Shown here piece by piece: positions 34,014-42,800 of a DNA stretch of 64,000 bases. The translations under genes and the position numbers were made by a program. This DNA is from Epilithonimonas bovis DSM 19482 (lineage in GTDB: Bacteria; Bacteroidota; Bacteroidia; Flavobacteriales; Weeksellaceae): assembly GCF_900108115.1 (NCBI RefSeq), contig NZ_FTPU01000006.1, positions 53,561 through 117,560 on the forward strand, given 5' to 3'. How positions within the stretch are numbered: the first letter of the stretch is position 1; every line of letters starts with the position of its first letter. The notes beneath the pieces were generated by a model. That model was not told the DNA's origin. It saw nothing but the letters and a program-made list of their open reading frames with translations, and ran no database searches.

Positions 34014-35285
34014 ATGGACATTTTTGAAAGAATAAAACACAACCCGGGCCCATTAGGCCAATTTGCAGATTATGGTGAAGGCTATTATATTTTTCCAAGA
34101 TTAGAAGGACCAATTGGCCCAAGGATGAAGTTTCAGGGTAAAGAAGTTATCTTCTGGAGTGCCAATGATTACCTCGGACTATGTAACCACCCCGATGTTA
34201 AAAAAGCGGATGCCGATGCGGCTGCAGAATACGGAATGTTTTATCCAATGGGTGCCAGAGCCATGTCCGGAGAGACCGAGCAACATCTTCAGCTGGAAAA
34301 AGAACTGGCAGAATTTGTAAAAAAAGATGCTGCTTACCTCCTTAACTTTGGTTATCAGGGTATGGTTTCTACGATAGATGCGCTGGTTTCCAGAAATGAT
34401 GTTATTGTTTACGATGTAGATTCTCATGCCTGTATTGTGGATGGTGTAAGGTTACATGCCGGAAAACGTTTTACATACAGACATAATGATATAGAAAGCC
34501 TTGAAAAAAACCTGAAACGCGCCCAAAAAGTTACAGAAGAAACTGGCGGCGGGATTTTAGTAATTACCGAAGGGGTTTTTGGCATGAGAGGACAACAGGG
34601 AAAACTGAAAGAAATCTGTGCACTGAAAGGGAAATACAGCTTTCGACTATTGGTTGATGATGCCCACGGATTCGGGACCCTTGGTGAGACCGGAGCAGGA
34701 GCCGGCGAAGAACAAGGCTGCCAGGATCAGATAGATGTCTACTTTTCTACCTTCGCCAAATCGATGGCGGGTTTTGGAGCTTTCTTAGCAGGAGATAAAG
34801 ATATTATCCGTTACCTGAAATTCAACCTGAGATCTCAGATTTTTGCTAAATCCCTTACAATGCCAATGGTCATTGGTGGATTAAAAAGACTCGAACTTCT
34901 AAGAACAAGACCTGAAATCAAAGCTAAGCTTTGGGAAAATGTAGACAAGCTGCAAAATGGCCTTAGAAAAATCGGGTACAATCTGGGTAATACCAACACT
35001 TGCGTTACACCGGTTTTTATTGAAGGTTCACCAGTAGAGGCTACATTGCTTGTAAAAGAATTGAGAGAAGATTACGGTATTTTCACTTCCGTAGTGGCCT
35101 ATCCTGTAATCCCAAAAGGCATGATTCTTTTAAGATTAATTCCAACAGCTTCCCACACTGATGCAGAAATTAATGAAACATTGGCCGCCTTTGATTCTAT
35201 TTTCACCAAATTATCAAGCGGTTACTATAAAGAAGCTGAAGCCAGGTTACTGAAAGAACAAAATCTAGAGTTCAAGCCAATTTAA
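34014..35285 (+). CDS. Alpha-oxoamine synthase, probable cysteate-acyl transferase (capnine synthesis)
   Basis: A 423-aa PLP enzyme related to serine palmitoyltransferase and 8-amino-7-oxononanoate synthase. Motifs are WSANDYLGLCNHP, the PLP-contacting Asp in LLVDDAHGFGTLG and the Schiff-base Lys in STFAKSMAGFG. The N-terminal block, DIFERIKHNPGPLGQFADYG, is the extended type seen in Flavobacteriia enzymes reported to join cysteate with a branched acyl group to give 3-dehydrocapnine. The adjacent PLP synthase supports that reading. A sphinganine-forming serine palmitoyltransferase is the main alternative. It is cytosolic and product-linked to outer-membrane sulfonolipids and gliding. Confidence 0.8.
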   Translation: MDIFERIKHNPGPLGQFADYGEGYYIFPRLEGPIGPRMKFQGKEVIFWSANDYLGLCNHPDVKKADADAAAEYGMFYPMGARAMSGETEQHLQLEKELAEFVKKDAAYLLNFGYQGMVSTIDALVSRNDVIVYDVDSHACIVDGVRLHAGKRFTYRHNDIESLEKNLKRAQKVTEETGGGILVITEGVFGMRGQQGKLKEICALKGKYSFRLLVDDAHGFGTLGETGAGAGEEQGCQDQIDVYFSTFAKSMAGFGAFLAGDKDIIRYLKFNLRSQIFAKSLTMPMVIGGLKRLELLRTRPEIKAKLWENVDKLQNGLRKIGYNLGNTNTCVTPVFIEGSPVEATLLVKELREDYGIFTSVVAYPVIPKGMILLRLIPTASHTDAEINETLAAFDSIFTKLSSGYYKEAEARLLKEQNLEFKPI

Positions 35286-35303
35286 TTGTATTAAAAATGA
35301 ATT

Positions 35304-35340
35304 AAAAAAAGTTCAAACATTGCTGTTTGAACTTTTTTTT
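35304..35340. terminator. Bidirectional terminator
   Basis: A perfect stem of at least 14 bp (core GTTCAAAC/GTTTGAAC) with A and T tracts on both flanks and a 6-base loop. It serves the acyltransferase gene (+) and the P-type ATPase (-). Confidence 0.9.
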
Positions 35341-35350
35341 GCTCTGATAT

Positions 35351-37294
35351 TTAAGCAAACTTCATATTTTGAATTCGGACTGCATTGAGAATAGCCAGCA
35401 TTGCCACACCTACGTCAGCAAAAACAGCTTCCCACATATTGGCAAGTCCGCCGGCGCCCAATATCAATACAATAACCTTGACACCAAAGGCTAAAGCGAT
35501 ATTCTGATAGACTATTTTTTTGGTCGCTTTACCAATACTGATGGCCGTAGCTATCTTAGATGGCTGATCTGTCTGGATAATGACATCGGCTGTCTCTATA
35601 GCAGCGTCAGACCCAAGGCCACCCATCGCAATCCCAACATCGCTCAGCGCCAAAACCGGTGCATCATTGATACCATCACCTACAAATGCGACAGTTTCTT
35701 TGGGATTTTTCATAATACTTTCCAGCTTTTCAACTTTATTCTCGGGTAACAGATCGCCAAAAGCCTGATCAATCCCTAGGTTTTGAGCCACAGATTTTGT
35801 TAGGCTGCTTTTGTCACCACTTAGCATCACGGTTTTTATCTGTTGCGCTTTCAGTTTATGAATGGCTGATAAGGCATCGTCCTTCAGTTCATCAGCAATT
35901 ATCACATAACCATAATACACATTGTCCACCGCCAGCATAACACTGGTCTCCCTGATATTTTCCAGTTCTGCCGGGTAAATAATATTGTAGCTGTTAAGCA
36001 ACTGCAGGTTACCTGCCAGAACTATTTTTTGATTGATAACGGCTCTAAGGCCTTTTCCGGAAATCTCCTCCACGCTCTCGGGAATAATGATTGTAGGATG
36101 ATATTGGGCAATGGCTTTAGCAATGGGATGATTAGACTGGCTTTCTATAGACGACAAAATGGTCAGAAATTCGGGTTCCGAAATGTTTTCTGTGACAACT
36201 TTCTGAACTTTGAAAACGGCTTTGGTCAATGTTCCGGTTTTATCCATCACTACTGTTGTCACCTTTGCGATAATATCCAGAAAATTAGAACCCTTGAATA
36301 AAATCCCGTTTCTGGATGCCGCGCCAATACCGCCAAAATACCCCAATGGGATTGAGATAACCAATGCACATGGACATGATATCACCAGAAAAACTAACCC
36401 TCTGTATAACCAATGACGAAAATTATAATCCGGGACCAAAAGTGCCGGAACCAATGTGATAAAAACAGCTAAGAGAAATACGATGGGGGTATAAATCTTG
36501 GCAAATCTCCTAATGAATAATTCCGTTTTGGCTTTTCTGGAACTGGCTTCCTGCACCATCTCCAAAATCTTAACAACAGAGCTGTTTTCGAAAAGTCTTG
36601 TTGCTTCTATCTCAATAACCTGATCCAGATTTAGCATACCAGCTAAGACCACCTCAGATTGCCGGAAGACAGAAGGCCTGCTTTCACCAGTAAGTGCTGA
36701 TGTGTCAAGGCTTGCTTTTTCCGAGAGCAAAAAGGCATCCAGAGGGATTTTTTCACCCACTTTAACCTGAAGTTTTTCACCAACTGCTACTTCTGCAGGT
36801 GAAATACTCTGCCAACTCCCATTACGGAAAACAGTTGCTTCCTTTGGGCGGACATCCACGAGTGCCTTGATATTATCCCTGGCTTTGTTAACAGCTGATT
36901 CCTGAAACATCTCACCAATGGTATAGAACAACATAACGGCTACAGCTTCCGGAAAATCACCAATGGCAAACGCACCTATTGTGGCGATAGCCATCAAAGA
37001 AAATTCATTAAAAAAATCCAACTTTCTGGCCATTACAAAAGCTTCTTTGAATACTGAAGAAGCTACAAGAATATAGGATACAAGATACCAACCCAGCCTT
37101 AGCCAAAAATTATTCGTAAACCAATCTGCCTGAATCCAAAAATCAAGAATCAATCCGGCAAAAAATATAACCAGGCTGATGATTAATCCTATGTTGATAT
37201 TGCTATGATGATGGTCGTGATCGCTATGTTCGTGCTGATGGCAGTTCAACTCATTATCATCTGTACCACAACATCCGCTACTACAATTTGCCAT
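35351..37294 (-). CDS. Heavy-metal P1B-type ATPase (Zn/Cd exporter type)
   Basis: A 647-aa metal-translocating ATPase. The transmembrane metal site is SCPCALVISIP (CPC), the phosphorylation site is DKTGTLTK, and the hinge is GDGINDAPVLA. The TGES loop is present as LTGESRP. The CPC plus C-terminal lysine-type pattern fits the ZntA/CadA group for Zn, Cd or Pb. In place of a standard HMA domain, the N-terminus is a short Cys/His-rich tail (CSSGCCGTDD, then HQHEHSDHDHHH), probably a metal sensor. No regulator gene is adjacent. Confidence 0.92.
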   Translation of the reverse strand: MANCSSGCCGTDDNELNCHQHEHSDHDHHHSNINIGLIISLVIFFAGLILDFWIQADWFTNNFWLRLGWYLVSYILVASSVFKEAFVMARKLDFFNEFSLMAIATIGAFAIGDFPEAVAVMLFYTIGEMFQESAVNKARDNIKALVDVRPKEATVFRNGSWQSISPAEVAVGEKLQVKVGEKIPLDAFLLSEKASLDTSALTGESRPSVFRQSEVVLAGMLNLDQVIEIEATRLFENSSVVKILEMVQEASSRKAKTELFIRRFAKIYTPIVFLLAVFITLVPALLVPDYNFRHWLYRGLVFLVISCPCALVISIPLGYFGGIGAASRNGILFKGSNFLDIIAKVTTVVMDKTGTLTKAVFKVQKVVTENISEPEFLTILSSIESQSNHPIAKAIAQYHPTIIIPESVEEISGKGLRAVINQKIVLAGNLQLLNSYNIIYPAELENIRETSVMLAVDNVYYGYVIIADELKDDALSAIHKLKAQQIKTVMLSGDKSSLTKSVAQNLGIDQAFGDLLPENKVEKLESIMKNPKETVAFVGDGINDAPVLALSDVGIAMGGLGSDAAIETADVIIQTDQPSKIATAISIGKATKKIVYQNIALAFGVKVIVLILGAGGLANMWEAVFADVGVAMLAILNAVRIQNMKFA

Positions 37295-37558
37295 AATATT
37301 ATGTTTATAGACAAATTTAAGGTATAAAGTATGTAAAACCTAAAAAATCGTAAGCAGTTATTATTTAAAACAAAGAAATACTTTATCCTGGAAAAAGCAA
37401 TATCGATTATTTTGAAGTTTAAAATATACTTTAGTGATTAATTGCTAGTAAGTTAATACTAAATCAATTAGAGTATGAAATTTATTACTTGTTGAGTTTT
37501 TTTGAGAAGTTTATATATCAAACAAGTCCGCTATTGGATGGTTATAAATTGATTATAG

Positions 37559-39883
37559 TTAGAAAGGATAGCCAATCGCAATATTGAGAATCAGATTATC
37601 TTTTCGCCAGCTCGGGTCACCAAAATTGATTTTATCGAACATCCACCGGTCATTTTTTGGATAATAAGGCACACGCAGCGGCATTGCCAAGTCAAGTCTC
37701 AGGATTAAGATTGAAAAATCAAGACGTAAACCAAACCCGGCTCCCACAGCAATTTCTTTCATAAAATCTTTTGAAAATTTGGCTCCCGGCCTTTGTGAAT
37801 CTTCGTTGACAAGCCAGATATTACCTGCATCGGCAAAAAGAGCGACATTCAGGAATTTATAAATATTTGCCCGGTATTCCGCATTCAGTTCCAGTTTGAT
37901 ATCGCCGGACTGATCAAAATAATAACCCTCCTGAATTGTCCTTGGATCAAAACTGCCCGGGCCTAATGTCCTCGCACGAAATGCTCTGATACTGTTGCTA
38001 CCACCGGAAAAAAACTGTTTAGAAAAAGGGATATTATCAGAATTGCCATAAGGATAAGCAATACCTCCAATAAAACGGGTTGCCAACGAGGTCTTCTCAT
38101 TAAATTTATGATAAAATCGGAAATCGTTTTCGATTTTCGCGTATTGGCTAAACGGTACTCCAAAGATGCTTTTCTCCTTCCCTTCTTTAGCATTGGCACC
38201 CGTCAGCAGGCCTGTAAGATTACCCGCCAGATCCAGAGTCCCTTTATAATAAATAGTGCTTGGCTTCTGAAGCATGGTATTGGTATAGGTATAAGAATAC
38301 GTTGGACCAAAAATCAACTGTTTTTGAACCACACGACGCATAGCATCACTTTTGGCAGAGATAGAATCATAGAGTGGCGTGACATTAGCCGGCGTTACAT
38401 ACGTAATATCAATCACTTTGAGATCATGTTCTTTCCTGGCATTCTCTTTCCAGACATATCCAAAGGATCCGGAAAACGTATTGAGTGTATAATATTCTGT
38501 CCTGTTTTGGAACTCATAACCCAGCGTAATATTGGTACGCGGCACAAACGCACTGGAGGAATTAAATCTGAACGGCGCTACAATCCTGGGGATAGATAAT
38601 TGTACATTGGTACCGGCACGGAAGAGATTTTTGGCATTCTCCGGCCCGCCCATTTGCACATCAAATGCCCCATAAACCGAAGCCTTAAACTGTTCTGCAC
38701 CTTTGAAAAAATTACGGTGTGTCCAGTTTAGGTTAACCTCGCTACCCGCATAATTCGCAGAGTTGGTTCTTCCTAACGCCTCCAGCCTCAAAGACTGAAT
38801 CGGTCTTGGCGTCAAAAGATAATACGCATCAAACTTATGCTGCAGAGAATCTGAAACAATAAATTCGTTCTTAACAAATTTGAAAACGCCTAAGCTTATC
38901 AGCCGGTTGAGCGTTAGGTTATGGTCTGCACGGTTATACAAATCGCCCTTTTTAAAATAAAGAGCACGGTCAAATATTTTTGGTTTAAATTTATGCTCCG
39001 GATCGATAACATAAATATCGTTATACGCATATTTGCCCAAAGAATCACTGTTCATAGGGACACTATATTTCCCAATCCGTGCATCGCGGATATTATAACT
39101 CGGGAAAACCACCACCTTATCTATACTGAACTGCTCTGTGGCCAAGTCCGGTGTATTATCCTTCAGTTTGACATTAAGCTCCACTTTATGGTTTTTAGCC
39201 ACCGTACTGTCTGCCTGCACAATGATATTATCACCACTGAAATAATAAAACCCGCGCTGCTTAAGACCATTATCAATGCGTTCTCTCTCAGCCTTTATAA
39301 CATCCAGATCAAAAGGTTCACCAACTTTAAGAAGTGTTTTCTCTGTAAGTTTCTGAATTTCTGAATTAATCAAAGTAGAATCTTTCTGAAACTTCACTTG
39401 GCTAATCAGGTATCTTGCGCCTGGCTTTACATTATAAATCACTTTCGCTTTCTTATTTTTCGAAAGCGTATCGTAAGTTGCTTTTGCATTGAAGTAGCCT
39501 TTGTTCTCAGAATAATTTTCGATAATATCCTTGTTAAACTCTCGGTCTACATCGCCAAGCAACACCGGTTTTTCTCCTAATTTATATTTAAGCCAATAAT
39601 TAAAGCCTTTCTCTTTTTTGGGCTCTTTGGCAATATTATAGAAAAAAAGTTTTGGGCGCAAACCTAGGAAAGTAGAATTAGGCTTGGGTGTAAGATTAGC
39701 CTCCAGTTCAGATTTCAGGTTTTTCTTATCACTTTTGGAGAGGCTGTCACCTTTGATATTAACTTCTGCTCCGGTGTAGAGCATTTGCCCTTCCTTCAGA
39801 TACTTGGTATTGCTGCAGGACACGGCAAGGCCAAGCGAAGCAAAAACCAAAAACTGTCTGATATAACTATTACTGATATTCAT
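37559..39883 (-). CDS. tamL: Translocation and assembly module lipoprotein TamL (BamA-like)
   Basis: A 774-aa outer-membrane lipoprotein of the Omp85 family. The lipobox is GLAVSCSNTKYLKEG (Cys23). POTRA-like repeats run about 40-400 and the C-terminal about 370 residues form the Omp85 barrel, ending LNIAIGYPF with a terminal Phe. In Bacteroidetes, TamL replaces TamA and works with TamB. The start codon adjoins the TamB stop (39883/39884). It helps insert outer-membrane or surface proteins. Confidence 0.93.
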   Translation of the reverse strand: MNISNSYIRQFLVFASLGLAVSCSNTKYLKEGQMLYTGAEVNIKGDSLSKSDKKNLKSELEANLTPKPNSTFLGLRPKLFFYNIAKEPKKEKGFNYWLKYKLGEKPVLLGDVDREFNKDIIENYSENKGYFNAKATYDTLSKNKKAKVIYNVKPGARYLISQVKFQKDSTLINSEIQKLTEKTLLKVGEPFDLDVIKAERERIDNGLKQRGFYYFSGDNIIVQADSTVAKNHKVELNVKLKDNTPDLATEQFSIDKVVVFPSYNIRDARIGKYSVPMNSDSLGKYAYNDIYVIDPEHKFKPKIFDRALYFKKGDLYNRADHNLTLNRLISLGVFKFVKNEFIVSDSLQHKFDAYYLLTPRPIQSLRLEALGRTNSANYAGSEVNLNWTHRNFFKGAEQFKASVYGAFDVQMGGPENAKNLFRAGTNVQLSIPRIVAPFRFNSSSAFVPRTNITLGYEFQNRTEYYTLNTFSGSFGYVWKENARKEHDLKVIDITYVTPANVTPLYDSISAKSDAMRRVVQKQLIFGPTYSYTYTNTMLQKPSTIYYKGTLDLAGNLTGLLTGANAKEGKEKSIFGVPFSQYAKIENDFRFYHKFNEKTSLATRFIGGIAYPYGNSDNIPFSKQFFSGGSNSIRAFRARTLGPGSFDPRTIQEGYYFDQSGDIKLELNAEYRANIYKFLNVALFADAGNIWLVNEDSQRPGAKFSKDFMKEIAVGAGFGLRLDFSILILRLDLAMPLRVPYYPKNDRWMFDKINFGDPSWRKDNLILNIAIGYPF

Positions 39884-42800
39884 TTACTTAAACTCTACTT
39901 CTTTGTTATTTCTTCTTTCTCTCCTTGATTCTTTTTTGGCTTTTTCAAAAATCTCACGGAATTTATCATAATCCAAAGTGATGATAAAACCAAGGCCCGT
40001 TTCTACAATCTGGCCCTGCAATGCCACCTGATATTCATTTTTACGGTAAGCGCGCAGTGTGTAACGCCCATCTCTGGAGAGGCTGTAATCTACGGTGACA
40101 TCACCGGCAATATTGGTCATATTTTCATTTTGGCGTGCTTCACCTTCTAATCCAAAATTGCTTCCTACGGATACCTTTAGCCGGTCATTCAGTAGTTTTT
40201 TACTAATGTCAACATTCAGGTCTGTTCGTGTATTTTTTTGCCCGGTTGAGTAATCTTCCGACGACTCCAAATCAAAATTGAGATCTACACCTTTGATGAG
40301 CCCGGAAGCCAGGTTATTGATCTGTTGCGACAGGATTTTGCTCACACTCTGCCTTGCCATATCCTCTGCAGAAAGTCCGGCGCTAGATTCAAAAGGGTTT
40401 TCACCAATGAAGCGGTTCAGCAATAACAGCGCTAAAACCTGCTTGTTCATCTCCGATTCCTGATTTCTGATTTGTGATAATTTTTGATCCACAATATCCG
40501 TCACTGTAGATGACACCGAGTTATTTTTCTCATCTGTCGTAATATCAAAACTGATCTCCGGTTTAAGCAGTTCGCCTTTCATTTTCAGTAATGTATTAAA
40601 AGGGATTCTCTGTTTAAACTGATTAAGGGTTGCCGCACTCTCCCCGCTCAACTGCTGCTCAACAAGATCAATAGGCGCTGTTTCGGTTTTATAGATCGCG
40701 GTTATATCCATCAATGCCGTAGTTGGTTCGCCGGTCCAGGTGATGGTACTTCCTTTCTGAATATCGAATTTGCGTTTCAGAAGACTTACCGTCATCTCAT
40801 AGCTCCCCGACTCTACCTCGTAAACCCCAACCAAAGTCGTTTTACCAGAAGGATCTACGCCGCCGGTGAGTTCTGCTTCGCCCTGGAGTTTTACAAAATC
40901 TCCGTTGGCTTTGTCAATTAATAATGATAGTTTGGCCTTTTTGCTGACTTCTATATTAACACTAACATCCATGCCTTTGATCTTACTTTCTGTATCTATA
41001 GAGTCTGCTTTGATGGTTTTGTTCAGCGCAATCTGATCCTGATCTACAAATTCTACAATGCCATCACGCTCCTGCAAAGAAGGATTGGATTGTGGTAAGA
41101 CAAATGTGAAATCTGTATTATCAGCCACCGAGAGACGGCCGTCAACCTTTGGCAAATCGAGATTGCCGCGTACCTGCAACGCTGCATCTATTGCCAGAAT
41201 ACCATACATCAGCGCATCATTGGACTTTTCTGAATTCACTACCTTGAAATCTTTTGCACGAAGGTCCAGATTAAAGGCAAAATCGCGGTAAGTCTGCGTA
41301 AGAACCTGCCCGTCTATATTAAGTGAATTGCCGTCTTTGTCATTAATTTTAAAGTTATCAAACTCAATTCCGCGGTTGGTAAATGCTATTTTATCATTAA
41401 TTTTCCTGAAGTCGCTTCCGGTTTGGGCAATCATCAGTCCAACATTATTCATTTTCAGATCACCCAAAATCTTAGGAGCAGCGGCAGTCCCGGTAATCTT
41501 GAGATCGCCGGACAGGTAACCTTCGGTATTGGTTATGGCATTCATAGAAAAGCCCTGCAACGTGGCCATCTGCAGCTGATTCATATTCATATTAAGGTCA
41601 AAACTGCCGGCTGATGTATTATAATTCCCCAGGATTTTAACATCATTGTTATTTCCGGAAAGTGCAATATCTGCATTAAGAACACTGGCTGATGTGTTGG
41701 CTACTTTAACATCCAGCTTACCCACAGGGCTGCCATAGACAAACAAATCATCAACATCCAGATCTGCGGTAAAGGTCATGTTTTTGCTCAGATTCCTCAG
41801 TTGCGCCGTTCCATTGATCGTTCCCTTTGCCAATAATGAATCTTTTTTGATAATCTCGGTAATCGTTTCTATTTTAAAATCCTTGAGCGAGACATTGAGC
41901 GGACTGTTGGACGCATTGCTTTCTGACTGCAACAGAATCTCGCTTCCCGAATTGGACAGACGGAAATTATCTGCAAAAATCCCGCGGCTGCCTATTTGGA
42001 TTTTGTTGTTATCTGCCACGGTCCAATCCATATAGTTGAGCTTTAACCCGGCCGGCTTCAATGAAATTTCTGTAATATCATTCATCGATTTGGCTGTACC
42101 GGCAATCAAAAAGCGTGTCACATCTTTATCATCTTTGGTGGTAATATTATAATTGATAACATTATTTGCCACATCACCGTTGACATTGACTTTGTTGAGT
42201 GCAAAACTTTCACTTTTGAGCGCAGCCATATCCAGATTATACTGCAAGGCCTGATTCTGATTGGTTATTTTCAGGCTGGTATTTTCTAAAGAATTAGTAC
42301 CATATAATACTTGAGGAATCGTTGCATTCAGCTCAATCAACTGAGAATCGGCATTGTAATTCCCTGTGATATTAATCGTTTCGAAGCTTTTAAGATCCGG
42401 GACAAATTTCCTGATAAGATCATCATTCTTGATGCTGGCATTCAGCAAAAAATACTGGCCTGGATCAATTTTAGCCGCTTTCCCGGGTTTTTGGAATTGA
42501 TAATAGTGATTAACCGTCTGCTGCAACGCCCCAAAAATCTGTGTCAGTTTGTACTTCCCTTTCAGTTCCACATCAGCAATCTGAGAATTCAGCCTGATAG
42601 CAGTTGAATCCGCTGTAGAAACAGCATTCAATTTAATTTCCTGCACAGGATAAACTTCTTTGGTATCCGAAATGGCAAAATGCTGCAGATTAAGATAGCC
42701 GTTGAGATGATCAGGATCCAGATTGGTAAAATCGCCATCAATTCCGCCTGCGATAATCATTGGCGAACTGTAAAACCCTAATTTGTGAAGATCAAGCTTG

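Noticed and set aside
38108..38599. 163-codon plus-strand frame within tamL
   Set aside because: Antisense shadow of a well-supported Omp85 gene.
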